NCBI RefSeq assembly: GCF_001422445.1 | Contig: NZ_LMNA01000030.1 | Span: forward strand, 206,410-270,409 | DNA from: Pseudorhodoferax sp. Leaf274 | GTDB taxonomy: Bacteria; Pseudomonadota; Gammaproteobacteria; Burkholderiales; Burkholderiaceae_C | Reading direction: 5' to 3' | Length of the DNA stretch: 64,000 nucleotides | Shown: piece by piece, positions 40,350 to 50,256 of the stretch | Position numbering within the stretch: position 1 is the stretch's first letter | How the letters are laid out: each line of letters starts with the position of its first letter | Program-made: the position numbers and the translations under genes | The notes under the pieces: generated by a model | The model's input: the letters and a program-made list of their open reading frames with translations, nothing else | Told to the model about the DNA's origin: nothing | The model's database searches: none

Positions 40350-41297
40350 TCAGCGGCTGCGCCGCGGCATGCGGAACGGCAGCATGGCGTGCACCAGCGG
40401 CCGGTCGAAGCGGCCCAGGTCCAGGCTTTCGTGCATCCAGGGCGCGCCGCCCTGCGCATCGGCCAGCAGGCTGCGGCAGTAGAAGGGCCCGGATTCCAGC
40501 GTGGCGGCCACGGTGGGCGCGGCGGCGGGCAGCGCGCGCGTCTGACGGTGCAGGCCCCAGCCACTGGCGGGCAGCGGGCAGGCCGGCGGCGCGTCGCGCA
40601 CGGCGATGGCGCCGTCGGCCGCGATCTGCAGGTCCAGCGCCTGCGGGCCGCCCGTGCGCGGCTCCAGCGCATACAGCACCCGGCTGGCATCGCCCGGCAG
40701 GCGTTGGCGCGACCAGTGCCACCGGCTGAAGTCGCGCGCCAGCGGGCGCTGGCCCCAGTTGCTGTCCAGGTAGGCCTCGCCCTGCCAGCGGGCAGCGGGT
40801 GCGTCCAGCGCCACGTCGATGCGTGCCACGGGGCCGATGGGCTGCCAGTGGTGCAGTCCGCCCGGGTCGAGTGCGAACTGGCGGGCCGGGTGCGCCTGCA
40901 GTTGCACCACCAGGCTGCCACGCACGCGCTGCGGCCAGGGCGCGGCCCATTCGTCCAGGTCGATCCGCAGCCGGTCGCCGCCCTCCCACTGCAGGCGGCT
41001 CGGGCCGATGGCCAGGCTCTGCCGGTCGCGGTGCAGGTCGCGGTGGCCGCGCTCGGTCATGGTCCACCACTTGGCGTAGCGCGCGCTGCCCGGTGCGCGG
41101 CGGTACAGCGAGACGTTGACGGCCACGTGCTCCTCGGCCAGCGCCTGGTCGTCGCCGCCGCGGCGGCGCTGCCAGGCGTAGTAGGGCGAGAACACGCTGC
41201 CGATGAAGGCGATCAGCGTCAACGCCCAGGCGCTGCCGTCGGGCTGCGGCGTGCTCAGCGCGTCGAGGTACCACCAGGCATAGCCACCGGGTGCCAC
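40350..41297 (-). CDS. crtC: Carotenoid 1,2-hydratase CrtC
   Basis: CrtC adds water across the terminal 1,2 double bond of neurosporene/lycopene-type carotenoids. The 315-residue product has VAPGGYAWWYLDALS at the N-terminus, TLIAFIGSVFSPYYAWQRRR, HVAVNVSLYRRAP, MTERGHRDLHRD and GEAYLDSNWGQRPLARDFSRWHW, all typical of CrtC. The GTG at 41297 is the only clear start preserving the conserved N-terminus; it overlaps the crtD 3' end by 43 bp. Confidence 0.93.
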   Translation of the reverse strand: MAPGGYAWWYLDALSTPQPDGSAWALTLIAFIGSVFSPYYAWQRRRGGDDQALAEEHVAVNVSLYRRAPGSARYAKWWTMTERGHRDLHRDRQSLAIGPSRLQWEGGDRLRIDLDEWAAPWPQRVRGSLVVQLQAHPARQFALDPGGLHHWQPIGPVARIDVALDAPAARWQGEAYLDSNWGQRPLARDFSRWHWSRQRLPGDASRVLYALEPRTGGPQALDLQIAADGAIAVRDAPPACPLPASGWGLHRQTRALPAAAPTVAATLESGPFYCRSLLADAQGGAPWMHESLDLGRFDRPLVHAMLPFRMPRRSR

Positions 41298-42868
41298 CGG
41301 AAGGTCGAAGCCAGGTCCGCCTGGATCAGCCGCGCTGCCAGCTGGCCCGACAGCGAGGCCATCGGCACGCCCGGCCCGGGGTGGGCGCTGCCACCGGCCA
41401 GGTACAGGCCCGGCACCGCGCTGCGCTGCTGCGGGCGCTGGAAGCTCGCCTGCCAGCCGTGGCTCGCCTGCCCGTACAGCGCACCGGCCGAGCCCGGGTA
41501 TGCCGCTGCGAACTGCGCCGGCGTCGTGCGCTGCGCCGGCCACGGGCCAGGGCGCAGCACCAGGCCCATGCGGGCCAGCTGCTGTTGGGTCTGCTGTTCG
41601 CATCGTTGCAACTCCTCTTCCGTGGGCGGTCGGGTGGGGTCGTGCGCGGGCGCGTTGACGAGCAGCATCAGCCGCTCGGGCCCAGCCTTGGCTGCGGGCC
41701 GCAGCGCCGCGCTGCGGTCCTGCGCGCACAGGTAGACGGTGGGCGAGGGCGGCAGGCGGCCCTCTGCCAGCGCGTCGAATTCGCGGCGGTAGCCGTCCCG
41801 CGCCGGGTCGCAGAAGAACACGTTGTGGTGCGACAGCGCGAAGCCCTCGGGCGTGGCCACCTGGTGCCAGGTCAACGCCGACAGGGAACGCTGCGCCGGT
41901 GCCAGGGCCCGCAGGCCCAGGCCGCGCTGCACCGCGGTGCCGAGCAGCCCCTGGGCCATCGCATCGGCATCGCCGTTGAACAGCACGGCGTCGGCCTGCA
42001 GCGTCTCGCCACTGGCCAGCACCACGCCGCTGGCGCGTCCGCGCGCGAGGGTGATCTCGCGCACCGCGCTGCCATGGCGGAGCAGGGCGCCCTGGCGCTC
42101 GGCCGCACCGGCCAGCGCCAGCGCCAGCCGGTGCATGCCGCCTTTGACCTGCCAGACCGCATCGCGCTCGACATGGGCCACCAGCATCAGCGTGGCCGGC
42201 GCGCTGAACGGCGACGAGCCGCAATAGGTCGCGTAGCGGCCGAACAGCTGGCGCAGCCGCGGGTCGTGGAAGTGCCGGCCCAGCGCCTGCCACAGGCTTT
42301 GGAACGGCTGGATGTTGGCCAGCCCGCGCGCACCCGGCAGTCCCTTGCGCAGCAGGCGCGCCATCAGGCTCAGCGGGTTGTCGGGCCGGCTGGCGGTGAT
42401 GAAGGACGATTCCAGCGTCTGGTAGACCGCCTGCGCCTGCTGGCAGAAGGCGCGGTAGCGCCGGGCCTCGGCCGCACTGCTGAAGGTGCCGATGGCGTCC
42501 ACGCTGGCCTGCAGGTCGGCCAGCAGATCGAGCCGGTCGGCGGCCTCCGGCCCCCAGGCATGGCGCGCCAGCACGGCGCAAGGCTGCAGCTGCAGTTGCC
42601 GTGCGAACGACAGGCCCAGCGTGTCGAACAGCTGCTCGAACACCCAGCGCATGGTCAGCACCGTCGGCCCGGCATCCAGCCGGTGCGGGCCGACCTGCCG
42701 GGTGCAGGCCTTGCCGCCGGGACCATCGGCCTGCTCCAGCACGGTGACATCCAGCCCGGCATGGGCCAGCAGCGCCGCGGCACTGAGCCCGCCCACACCG
42801 GCGCCCACCACCAGCACGCGCGGTGTGCGCTGGGCGGTGGGCGGCAGGCGGTCGGGGCGGATCTGCAT
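41255..42868 (-). CDS. crtD: Hydroxyneurosporene/methoxyneurosporene desaturase CrtD
   Basis: CrtD introduces the 3,4 double bond into hydroxylated or methoxylated carotenoids on the spheroidene route. The 537-residue product is a CrtI-family FAD enzyme with VLVVGAGVGGLSAAALLAHA near residues 20-39, EQADGPGGKACTRQVG, and the C-terminal GLYLAGGSAHPGPGVPMASL. Start ATG 42868 (MQIRPDRLP) is preferred over a GTG three codons upstream. It is the first gene of the leftward crtD-crtC pair and diverges from crtE across a PpsR operator. Confidence 0.93.
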   Translation of the reverse strand: MQIRPDRLPPTAQRTPRVLVVGAGVGGLSAAALLAHAGLDVTVLEQADGPGGKACTRQVGPHRLDAGPTVLTMRWVFEQLFDTLGLSFARQLQLQPCAVLARHAWGPEAADRLDLLADLQASVDAIGTFSSAAEARRYRAFCQQAQAVYQTLESSFITASRPDNPLSLMARLLRKGLPGARGLANIQPFQSLWQALGRHFHDPRLRQLFGRYATYCGSSPFSAPATLMLVAHVERDAVWQVKGGMHRLALALAGAAERQGALLRHGSAVREITLARGRASGVVLASGETLQADAVLFNGDADAMAQGLLGTAVQRGLGLRALAPAQRSLSALTWHQVATPEGFALSHHNVFFCDPARDGYRREFDALAEGRLPPSPTVYLCAQDRSAALRPAAKAGPERLMLLVNAPAHDPTRPPTEEELQRCEQQTQQQLARMGLVLRPGPWPAQRTTPAQFAAAYPGSAGALYGQASHGWQASFQRPQQRSAVPGLYLAGGSAHPGPGVPMASLSGQLAARLIQADLASTFRWHPVAMPGGTSTR

Positions 42869-42886
42869 TGACGGCACGGGTGGATG

Positions 42887-42904
42887 TGTCTAATCTGCGT
42901 GACA
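42887..42904. promoter_or_regulatory. PpsR/CrtJ-type operator between crtD and crtE
   Basis: TGTCTAATCTGCGTGACA matches TGT-N12-ACA exactly. It lies 18 bp upstream of the crtD ATG and 75 bp upstream of the crtE ATG, so it probably serves both divergent units. Confidence 0.8.
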
Positions 42905-42979
42905 GTCTCAAATGTATTGCAAAGATGACTAGAGGTGGGGCCCAGCCTGGCCTCTTCATGCCGCAACCAAAGGACCGCC

Positions 42980-43864
42980 ATGCCCGACCGCATCGAAAGC
43001 GCACTGCAAGCCAGCCTCGAGGGCTGCCTTGCGCCCGGTCATCCGCCGCGGCTGGCTGCGGCCATGCAGCACGCCGTATTCCCGGGCGGCGCCCGCGTGC
43101 GGCCCAAGCTGGTGCTGGCGGTGGCCCATGCCTGCGGCGACGACGATCCGTCACTGGCCGACGCGGCGGCGGCGGCGATCGAGCTGCTGCACTGTGCCTC
43201 GCTGGTGCACGACGACCTGCCCTGCTTCGACAACGCCGCCACGCGGCGGGGCCTGCCATCGGTGCACAGCGCCTTCGGCGAGCGGCTGGCGGTGCTGGCG
43301 GGCGATGCGCTGATCGTGCTGGCCTTCCAGAGTGTGGGTGCCGCGGCCGGCGGCCATCCGTCTCGGCTGCCGGGCCTGCTGCACACCGTTTGCCAGGGCG
43401 TCGGCATGCCGCACGGCATCAGCGCCGGCCAGAGCTGGGAATGCGAACCGCAGGTGGTGCTGGGCGACTACCAGCAGGCCAAGACCGGCGCGCTGTTCGC
43501 CGCCGCCACCATGGCCGGCGCACAGGCCGCCGGGGCCGACCCCACGCCCTGGCGCGCGCTGGGCCAGCAGCTCGGCCAGGCCTACCAGGTGGCCGACGAC
43601 ATCCGCGACGTGCTGTGCGATGCGCAGGCGCTCGGCAAGCCGGTGGGCCAGGACCTGCTGCTGGACCGGCCCAGCGTGGCGCGCGAGCTGGGCCTGGAAG
43701 GCGCACTGGCCGAGTTCGAACGGCTGGTCACCGCCACGCAGGCGCTGGTGCCCCTGTGCCGCGGTGCCAAGGCCTTCCGCGGGCTGATCGCGCTGGAGGC
43801 CGAGCGTCTGTTGCCCGTCGGCCTGTTCGGCACGCGCAGCGGCGGCGCCACGGTCGCCGCATGA
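42980..43864 (+). CDS. crtE: Geranylgeranyl diphosphate synthase CrtE
   Basis: CrtE makes geranylgeranyl diphosphate for carotenoids and the bacteriochlorophyll tail. The 294-residue product has the first aspartate-rich motif HDDLPCFD (D78, D79, D84), GGARVRPKLVLA and the second aspartate motif DDIRD (D206, D207, D210). ATG 42980 has an AAAGGA ribosome site. The stop overlaps the leader element ATG at 43861. Confidence 0.94.
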   Translation: MPDRIESALQASLEGCLAPGHPPRLAAAMQHAVFPGGARVRPKLVLAVAHACGDDDPSLADAAAAAIELLHCASLVHDDLPCFDNAATRRGLPSVHSAFGERLAVLAGDALIVLAFQSVGAAAGGHPSRLPGLLHTVCQGVGMPHGISAGQSWECEPQVVLGDYQQAKTGALFAAATMAGAQAAGADPTPWRALGQQLGQAYQVADDIRDVLCDAQALGKPVGQDLLLDRPSVARELGLEGALAEFERLVTATQALVPLCRGAKAFRGLIALEAERLLPVGLFGTRSGGATVAA

Positions 43865-43971
43865 GCGCGCAGACGAGGGGCCCCGCTTGCGGGGATCGGC
43901 CCAGCGAAGGCGGCTTGGGCGCCGACGGCACACGCGTAGCGCAGGCACGAACGCACGGAGGTGCCGCATGA
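43861..43971 (+). repeat. Leader ORF element between crtE and crtF (copy 7)
   Basis: A 36-codon ORF (MSAQTRGPACGDRPSEGG...) overlaps the crtE stop at its ATG and ends in a TGA overlapping the crtF ATG at 43968. The crtF ribosome site GGAGGTG lies within its last codons. Confidence 0.6.
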
Positions 43972-45155
43972 AGACGCAGGGCGCGGCCGTGGCTGCGCCA
44001 TTGCACTGGAGCGACACCTGGCTCGCCTGGCGCGACCGGCTGCTGGCCAGCCCGCGCTTTCGGCGCTGGGCCGAAGGCTTTCCCCCCGCGCGCTGGATCG
44101 CCCGCCGACGCGCGGGCCAGCTGTTCGATCTGCTGGCCGGCTTCGTCTACAGCCAGGTGCTGCTGGCCTGCGTGCGGCTGGGCCTGTTCGAGCGGCTGGG
44201 CCGCGATGGCCCGCAGAGCCTGGCGGCGCTGTCGGCCGTGCTGCCGCTGCCCGAGCCGGCGCTGGACCGGCTGCTGCAGGCCGCCTGCGCGCTGCGCCTG
44301 CTGGAGCGCCGGCGGCAAGGCCGCTACGGCCTGGGGCCGCTGGGCGCGCCGCTGGTGGGCAATGCCGGCCTGGCGGCCATGGTCGAGCACCACGAGGCGC
44401 TGTACCGCGACCTCGTCGATCCACTGGCGCTGCTGCGCGCAGCGCCGGGGCAGGGCGCGGGCGGCGCGCTGTCGGGCTTTTGGCCCTATGCCCGTGCGGC
44501 GGACCCGGCGGCGTTGGATGCGCAGCAGGTGGCCGGCTATTCGCAACTGATGGCCTCGTCCGTGCCCTGGGTGGCCGAGCAGCTGCTGCAGGCCTATCCC
44601 GTGCACCGCCACCAGCGGCTGCTGGACGTGGGCGGCGGCGAGGGGGCGCTGGCCGCCTGCCTGGCGCGTGCCGTGCCCGGGCTGCAGGTGCAGGTGTTCG
44701 ACCTGTCCGAGGTGGCGCGGCGTGCCGAGGCGCGCTTCGCGCGCGAAGGCCTGGCCGGGCGCTGCAGCGCCAGCGGCGGCAACTTTCTGCGCGATGCGCT
44801 GCCGTCCGGTTTCGATGCCATCAGCCTGGTGCGCGTGCTGCACGACCACGACGACGCGGCCGTGCTGCGCCTGCTGGCTGCCGTGCGCGTGGCGCTGCCG
44901 GCCGGCGGCCGCCTGTTGATCGCCGAGCCGCTGGCCGACGCGCCGGGCGCACCGGCCATGGGCGCGGCCTATTTCGGCCTCTACCTCTGGGCCATGGGCA
45001 GCGGCCGGGCACGGACGGTGGCGCAGCTGCGCGATCTGCTGGAGCGCAGCGGCTTCACCGATGTGCAGGCGCGGCCCACGCCCATGCCGCTGCACAGCGG
45101 CGTGCTGGTGGCCACCACCGGCGTCTTGGCGACACCAAGTGTAAATTTGAATTGA
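43968..45155 (+). CDS. crtF: Hydroxyneurosporene O-methyltransferase CrtF
   Basis: CrtF transfers a methyl group from S-adenosylmethionine to the C1 hydroxyl made by CrtC, giving methoxy-carotenoids such as spheroidene. The 395-residue product has a helical dimerisation domain with LLAGFVYSQVLLACVRLGLF, the cofactor motif LLDVGGGEGALAACLA and the catalytic-region segment VLHDHDDAAVLRLL. Its last codons overlap the PpsR operator of bchC (45140-45157), so the C-terminal peptide SVNLN is constrained by regulatory DNA. Confidence 0.94.
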   Translation: MKTQGAAVAAPLHWSDTWLAWRDRLLASPRFRRWAEGFPPARWIARRRAGQLFDLLAGFVYSQVLLACVRLGLFERLGRDGPQSLAALSAVLPLPEPALDRLLQAACALRLLERRRQGRYGLGPLGAPLVGNAGLAAMVEHHEALYRDLVDPLALLRAAPGQGAGGALSGFWPYARAADPAALDAQQVAGYSQLMASSVPWVAEQLLQAYPVHRHQRLLDVGGGEGALAACLARAVPGLQVQVFDLSEVARRAEARFAREGLAGRCSASGGNFLRDALPSGFDAISLVRVLHDHDDAAVLRLLAAVRVALPAGGRLLIAEPLADAPGAPAMGAAYFGLYLWAMGSGRARTVAQLRDLLERSGFTDVQARPTPMPLHSGVLVATTGVLATPSVNLN

Positions 45156-45157
45156 CA
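45140..45157. promoter_or_regulatory. PpsR/CrtJ-type operator of bchC inside the crtF 3' end
   Basis: TGTAAATTTGAATTGACA is a perfect TGT-N12-ACA palindrome. Sixteen of its 18 bases are coding sequence of crtF, including the stop codon. The right half is a consensus -35 hexamer. Confidence 0.85.
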
Positions 45158-45179
45158 TTGTGTTGTGTCTTCATAAGAT
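45152..45179 (+). promoter_or_regulatory. Putative sigma-70 promoter of the bchCXYZ-puf unit
   Basis: TTGACA (45152-45157) and TAAGAT (45174-45179) with a 16-bp spacer form a good promoter, with the -35 box inside the PpsR operator. The predicted transcript start is near 45186, at or close to the ATG of a 15-codon upstream ORF. Confidence 0.6.
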
Positions 45180-45185
45180 GACTCC

Positions 45186-45233
45186 ATGAACACCGGCCAT
45201 TCCACCGCGCACCGCCAAGGAGCCATCACATGA
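45186..45233 (+). other. 15-codon upstream ORF overlapping the bchC start
   Basis: The ORF MNTGHSTAHRQGAIT starts at ATG 45186 and ends at a TGA overlapping the bchC ATG at 45230 (ATGA). The bchC ribosome site AAGGAG lies inside it. Placement predicts translational coupling or attenuation of bchC. It has the same stop/start geometry as the leader elements, though its sequence is not clearly related. Confidence 0.5.
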
Positions 45234-46183
45234 ACACCCAGGCCGTCGTGCTGGAGGCGCCCGAGCAACTGTGCGTGCGGCCCCTGCACCTGCCGGCCTT
45301 GCAGGGCGACGACGTGGTCGTCGAGGTGGAATGGAGCGGCATCAGCACCGGCACCGAGCGCCTGTTGTGGCGTGGCGAGATGCCGATGTTCCCGGGCATG
45401 GGCTACCCGCTGGTGCCCGGCTACGAAGCCGTGGGCCGCGTGCTGGAAGTCGGCAAGGAAGGCAGCCGCCGCGTCGGCCAGCGCGTCTTCGTGCCCGGCG
45501 CGCGCTGCTACGGCGACGTGCGCGGCCTGTTCGGCGCGTCTGCCTCGCGGCTGGTGGTGCCGGGCGCCAAGGCGCTCCCGGTGGCCGAGCACCTGGGCCC
45601 GCAGGCCGTGCTGCTGGCGCTGGCCGCCACGGCCTACCACGCAGTGGCAGATGGCGGCCGCGGCGACCCGCACACGCCGCCGGATCTGATCGTGGGCCAC
45701 GGCGTGCTGGGCCGCCTGCTGGCGCGCCTGAACATGGCGGCCGGCTACACCGACTTCCGCGTCTGGGAAACCAACCCGCAGCGCAGCCAGGGTGCCCTGG
45801 GCTACGAGGTGCTGCACCCCGAGGCCGACACCCGGCGCGACTACCGCGCCATCTACGACGTGAGCGGCGACGCCGGCCTGCTCGACACGCTGGTCGCCCG
45901 CCTGGCCCCTGGCGGCGAGGTGGTGCTGGCCGGGTTCTACGCCAAGCCGCTCTCGCTGAACTTCGCGCCGGCCTTCATGCGCGAGGCCCGCATCCGCGTG
46001 GCCGCCGAATGGAAGCCGGCCGACCTGGCCGCCGTGAACCTGCTGCTGGACGACGGGCGCCTGTCGCTCGACGGCCTGATCACCCACACCGAACCGGCTG
46101 CACTGGCGCGCGAGGCCTACGGCCAGGCGTTCGGCGATGCGGCCTGCCTGAAGATGGTCCTGGACTGGAGAGCCCACCAATGA
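45230..46183 (+). CDS. bchC: 3-hydroxyethyl bacteriochlorophyllide a dehydrogenase BchC
   Basis: BchC oxidises the C3 hydroxyethyl group to acetyl in bacteriochlorophyllide synthesis. The 317-residue medium-chain dehydrogenase-like product has MNTQAVVLEAPEQLCVRPL, WSGISTGTERLLWRG, PLVPGYEAVGRVLEVG and the nucleotide fold motif VGHGVLGRLLARL. It heads the bchC-bchX-bchY-bchZ-puf operon, behind a PpsR operator and a short upstream ORF. Confidence 0.96.
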   Translation: MNTQAVVLEAPEQLCVRPLHLPALQGDDVVVEVEWSGISTGTERLLWRGEMPMFPGMGYPLVPGYEAVGRVLEVGKEGSRRVGQRVFVPGARCYGDVRGLFGASASRLVVPGAKALPVAEHLGPQAVLLALAATAYHAVADGGRGDPHTPPDLIVGHGVLGRLLARLNMAAGYTDFRVWETNPQRSQGALGYEVLHPEADTRRDYRAIYDVSGDAGLLDTLVARLAPGGEVVLAGFYAKPLSLNFAPAFMREARIRVAAEWKPADLAAVNLLLDDGRLSLDGLITHTEPAALAREAYGQAFGDAACLKMVLDWRAHQ

Positions 46184-46245
46184 ACGACGCACGGCCGCCC
46201 GAAGGCGTTCAGCACCGCAGTGCGCAGCACGGAGGTACTCGATGA
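46180..46245 (+). repeat. Leader ORF element between bchC and bchX (copy 8)
   Basis: A 21-codon ORF, MNDARPPEGVQHRSAQHGG..., overlaps the bchC stop at its ATG and ends in a TGA overlapping the bchX ATG at 46242. It is the closest relative of the tspO copy at 28694 (MSTARPPQGARHRSAQREG). Confidence 0.65.
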
Positions 46246-47270
46246 ACACCGCCACGATTCCCGCCGAGGCGACGGTTCGCTTCCAGTCCCGCACGGACAT
46301 CCTGCGCGCCGAGGCGGCCATCGAGCCCGACCCCGTGCCGAGTGCGGCCACCAGCCCCGCCGCCAAGACCACGCAGATCATCGCGATCTACGGCAAGGGC
46401 GGCATTGGCAAGAGCTTCACGCTGGCCAACCTGAGCTACATGATGGCCCAGCAGGGCAAGAAGGTGCTCTTGATCGGCTGCGACCCCAAGAGCGACACGA
46501 CCAGCCTGCTGTTCGGCGGCAAGGCCTGCCCCACCATCATCGAGACCAGTTCGAAGAAGAAGCTGGCCGGCGAGGCGGTCGCCATCGGCGACGTCTGCTT
46601 CAAGCGCGACGGCGTCTACGCCATGGAGCTCGGCGGCCCCGAGGTCGGCCGCGGCTGCGGCGGGCGCGGCATCATCCACGGCTTCGAGACGCTGGAGAAG
46701 CTGGGCTTCCACGACTGGGGCTTCGACTTCGTGCTGCTCGACTTCCTGGGCGACGTGGTCTGCGGCGGCTTCGGCCTGCCGATCGCGCGCGACATGTGCC
46801 AGAAGGTCATCGTCGTGGCCAGCAACGACCTGCAGTCGCTCTACGTGGCCAACAACGTGTGCTCGGCAGTCGAGTACTTCCGCAAGCTCGGCGGCAATGT
46901 GGGCGTGGCCGGCATGGTGATCAACCGCGACGACGGCACCGGCGAGGCCAAGCAGTTCGCAGGCGCCGCCGGCATTCCGGTGCTGGCAACCATCCCCGCC
47001 AACGAAGACATCCGCCGCAAGAGCGCCAGCTACGAAATCATCGGCCGGCCCGGCACGCAGTGGGCGCCGCTGTTCGAAGAGTTGGCGATCAACGTGGCCG
47101 AGGCGCCGCCAGTGCGCCCCAAGCCGCAGACCCAGGACCAGCTGCTGGGCCTCTTCAGCGCCGAGGTGACGGGCCGCGACTTCAAGATGGAGCCGGCCAC
47201 GCTGTTCGACATGGTCGGCAAGACCGACATCGCGAAGCCCACGCTCGAAGTCGTCTACGACGCGGCTTGA
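46242..47270 (+). CDS. bchX: Chlorophyllide a reductase iron protein subunit BchX
   Basis: BchX is the nitrogenase Fe-protein-like ATPase of chlorophyllide a oxidoreductase, which reduces ring B to the bacteriochlorin. The 342-residue product has a 45-residue N-terminal extension, P-loop GKGGIGKS (51-58), cluster cysteines C139 (GRGCGGRG) and C174 (DVVCGGFG) and [14 protein letters not shown], which separates BchX from BchL. Confidence 0.97.
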   Translation: MNTATIPAEATVRFQSRTDILRAEAAIEPDPVPSAATSPAAKTTQIIAIYGKGGIGKSFTLANLSYMMAQQGKKVLLIGCDPKSDTTSLLFGGKACPTIIETSSKKKLAGEAVAIGDVCFKRDGVYAMELGGPEVGRGCGGRGIIHGFETLEKLGFHDWGFDFVLLDFLGDVVCGGFGLPIARDMCQKVIVVASNDLQSLYVANNVCSAVEYFRKLGGNVGVAGMVINRDDGTGEAKQFAGAAGIPVLATIPANEDIRRKSASYEIIGRPGTQWAPLFEELAINVAEAPPVRPKPQTQDQLLGLFSAEVTGRDFKMEPATLFDMVGKTDIAKPTLEVVYDAA

Positions 47271-47284
47271 TCACGAAAGCCCTC

Positions 47285-48775
47285 ATGTCCAGTTGCCACG
47301 CGACCCCCGAGCAGGCCCAGGCCCTGGCCTCGGCCATGCCGGAGGCCACGCAGCAGACGCTGGCGACCTACGCCGCGGACTACCCCAAGGGCCCGCACGA
47401 CCAGCCGCAGAGCATGTGCCCGGCCTTCGGCGCGCTGCGGGTCGGGCTGCGCATGAAGCGCACGGCCACCATCCTGAGCGGCTCGGCCTGCTGCGTGTAC
47501 GGCCTGACCTTCACCTCGCATTTCTACGGCGCGCGGCGCAGCGTGGGTTACGTGCCCTTCAACAGCGAATCGCTGGTCACCGGCAAGCTGTTCGAGGACA
47601 TCCGCGAAGCGGTGCACGCGCAGGCCGATCCCGACAAGCTCGACGCGCTGGTCGTCATCAACCTCTGCGTGCCCTCGGCCAGCGGCGTGCCGCTGCAGCT
47701 GCTGCCCAAGGCCATCCGCGGCGTGCGCATCATCGGTGTCGACGTGCCCGGCTTCGGCGTGCCGACGCATGCGGAAGCCAAGGACGTGCTGGCCGGCGCG
47801 ATGCTGAAGTACGCCCGCGCCGAGGCCGAGACCGGCCCCGTCTCCGCCCCGCGCGGCTGGCGCGAGCAGGGCCTGGACAGCGCCAAGACCGTGAGCCTGC
47901 TGGGCGAGCTGTTCCCGGCCGATCCGATGGTGATCGGCATGCTGCTGGCGCCGCTGGGCCTGAAGGTCGGCCCCACGGTGCCCACGCGCGAATGGCGCGA
48001 GCTGTACGCGGCGCTGGACTGCACGGTGGCCGCCGCCATCCACCCCTTCTACACGGCGAGCGTGCGCGAGCTGCAGGCCGCCGGTCGGCCCGTGGTCGCA
48101 TCCGCGCCCGTCGGTGCCGAAGGCACGGCCGCCTGGCTGCGCGCCGTCGGCGAAGCGGCCGAGGTGCCCACGGCGCAGGTCGAGGCGGCGATCGCCGGCA
48201 TCGTGCCCGCCATCCGCGGCGCGCTGGCCAGGTCGCCGATCAACGCCAAGGTCACGGTCAGTGGCTACGAGGGTTCCGAGCTGCTGGTCGCGCGATTGCT
48301 GATCGAGAGCGGCGCCACCGTGCCCTACGTCGGCACCGCCTGCCCGCGCACGCCCTGGTCCGAGCCGGACCGCCTCTGGCTGGAAGCACGCGGCGTGGAG
48401 ATCCAGTACCGCGCCTCGCTGGAGCAGGACCTGGCCGCCGTCGAGCGCCACCGCCCGAACCTGGCCATCGGCACCACGCCCCTGGTGCAGGCCTGCAAGG
48501 AACGTGCGATCCCCTCGCTGTACTTCACCAACCTGATCTCCGCCCGCCCGCTGATGGGCCCGGCCGGTGCCGGCTCGCTGGCCCAGGTGGTCAACGGCGC
48601 CATCGCCAACCAGGTGCGCTTCGACACCATGCGCGAATTCTTCGGCGAGACCGGCAAGGGCGACCGCGCCGGCATCTGGAGCGAGACGCCCATCCTGCGC
48701 CCCGAGTTCCGCGCCGAGACCAAGCGGCAAGTGATCAAGATCATGAAGCGCCGCAAGGCCGAGGAGATGGTGTGA
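47285..48775 (+). CDS. bchY: Chlorophyllide a reductase subunit BchY
   Basis: BchY is the NifD/BchN-like subunit of chlorophyllide a reductase. The 496-residue product has [39 protein letters not shown] and [16 protein letters not shown], supplying cluster cysteines, and GIDVPG-like [18 protein letters not shown] 47285 lies 14 bp after the bchX stop. The stop overlaps the bchZ GTG. Confidence 0.96.
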   Translation: MSSCHATPEQAQALASAMPEATQQTLATYAADYPKGPHDQPQSMCPAFGALRVGLRMKRTATILSGSACCVYGLTFTSHFYGARRSVGYVPFNSESLVTGKLFEDIREAVHAQADPDKLDALVVINLCVPSASGVPLQLLPKAIRGVRIIGVDVPGFGVPTHAEAKDVLAGAMLKYARAEAETGPVSAPRGWREQGLDSAKTVSLLGELFPADPMVIGMLLAPLGLKVGPTVPTREWRELYAALDCTVAAAIHPFYTASVRELQAAGRPVVASAPVGAEGTAAWLRAVGEAAEVPTAQVEAAIAGIVPAIRGALARSPINAKVTVSGYEGSELLVARLLIESGATVPYVGTACPRTPWSEPDRLWLEARGVEIQYRASLEQDLAAVERHRPNLAIGTTPLVQACKERAIPSLYFTNLISARPLMGPAGAGSLAQVVNGAIANQVRFDTMREFFGETGKGDRAGIWSETPILRPEFRAETKRQVIKIMKRRKAEEMV

Positions 48776-50256
48776 GCTTCGTCCTCGACCACGACCGTGC
48801 CGGCGGCTACTGGGGCGCCGTCTACGTCTTCACCGCCATCAAGGGCCTGCAGGTCATCATCGACGGCCCGGTCGGTTGCGAGAACCTGCCCGTCACCTCG
48901 GTGCTGCACTACACCGACGCGCTGCCGCCGCACGAACTGCCCATCGTCGTCACGGGCCTGGCCGAAGAACAACTGGGCCGCGAAGGCACCGAGGGCGCCA
49001 TGAAGCGTGCCCATGCCGTGCTGGACCCCGACCTGCCGTCGGTGGTCGTCACCGGTTCCATCGCCGAGATGATCGGCGGCGGCGTCACGCCCGAGGGCAC
49101 GACGATCGCGCGCTTTTTGCCGCGCACCATCGACGAAGACCAGTGGCAGTGCGCCAACCGCGCCATCTACTGGCTGTGGAGCGAGCATGGCCTGCGCAAG
49201 GTGCCGGCGCGCAAGCCGTTCGCCGAGCGCCCGGCCGGCGAGAAGCCGCGCGTCAACCTCATCGGCCCGAGCTACGGCGTGTTCAACAGCGCCAGCGACG
49301 TGCACGAGATCCGCCGCCTGGTCGAAGGCATCGGCGCCGAGATCAACATGGTGTTCCCGCTCGGCAGCCACGTGGCCGATGTGGCGAACCTGGTGGAGGC
49401 CGACGTCAACGTCTGCCTGTACCGCGAATTCGGCCGCATGCTGTGCGAGGCGCTGGACCGGCCCTACCTGCAGGCGCCCATCGGGCTGCACAGCACCACC
49501 GCCTTCCTGCGCGAACTCGGGCGGCTGCTGCACCTGGACCCGGAACCCTTCATCGAGCGCGAGAAGCACACCACCATCAAGCCGATCTGGGACCTGTGGC
49601 GCTCGGTCACGCAGGACTTCTTCGCCACCGCCTCCTTCGGCATCGTGGCCAGCGAGACCTACAGCCGCGGCGTGCGCCACTTCCTCGAGGACGAGCTGGG
49701 CCTGCCCTGCCAGTTCGCCGTGGCCCGCAAGCCCGGCGACAAGACCGACAACGCCGCCGTGCGCGACCTGATCAAGGCCAAGGCGCCGCTGGTGATGTTC
49801 GGCAGCGTCAACGAACGCATGTACCTGGCCGAGGCCGCGACGCATGGGCCGATGCGGCCCAGCTTCATCGCCGCGAGTTTTCCCGGCGCCATCATCCGGC
49901 GCGCCACGGGCACGCCCTTCATGGGCTATGCCGGCGCCACCTGGCTGGTGCAGGAGGTGTGCAACGCGCTGTTCGATGCGCTGTTCCACATCCTGCCGCT
50001 GGGCACCGACATGGACCGTGTCGACCCGACGCCGGCCCGCGCGCTGCCCGAACTGGTCTGGAGCATTGACGCGCGCGAGCTGCTCGACGAGTTGCTGGAA
50101 GCCCAGCCCGTGCTGGTGCGCATCTCCGCGGCCAAGCGCCTGCGCGACCAGGCCGAGGCGCGCGCCCGCGAGGCCGGCAGCGCCGCGGTCCATCCCGAAC
50201 ACCTGGAAGGGCAGGCACGACAGATCGTCACCGCCGCGCTGGGAGCACTCGCATGA
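48772..50256 (+). CDS. bchZ: Chlorophyllide a reductase subunit BchZ
   Basis: BchZ is the NifK/BchB-like subunit of chlorophyllide a reductase. From the GTG at 48772, overlapping the bchY stop (GTGA), it encodes 494 residues with [62 protein letters not shown] and [15 protein letters not shown]. The stop overlaps the ATG of a leader ORF that runs into pufB. Confidence 0.96.
   Translation: MSFVLDHDRAGGYWGAVYVFTAIKGLQVIIDGPVGCENLPVTSVLHYTDALPPHELPIVVTGLAEEQLGREGTEGAMKRAHAVLDPDLPSVVVTGSIAEMIGGGVTPEGTTIARFLPRTIDEDQWQCANRAIYWLWSEHGLRKVPARKPFAERPAGEKPRVNLIGPSYGVFNSASDVHEIRRLVEGIGAEINMVFPLGSHVADVANLVEADVNVCLYREFGRMLCEALDRPYLQAPIGLHSTTAFLRELGRLLHLDPEPFIEREKHTTIKPIWDLWRSVTQDFFATASFGIVASETYSRGVRHFLEDELGLPCQFAVARKPGDKTDNAAVRDLIKAKAPLVMFGSVNERMYLAEAATHGPMRPSFIAASFPGAIIRRATGTPFMGYAGATWLVQEVCNALFDALFHILPLGTDMDRVDPTPARALPELVWSIDARELLDELLEAQPVLVRISAAKRLRDQAEARAREAGSAAVHPEHLEGQARQIVTAALGALA

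Noticed and set aside
42912..42932. Six-codon frame MYCKDD upstream of crtE as a uORF
   Set aside because: No ribosome site, does not reach or overlap the crtE start, and such short frames occur by chance.
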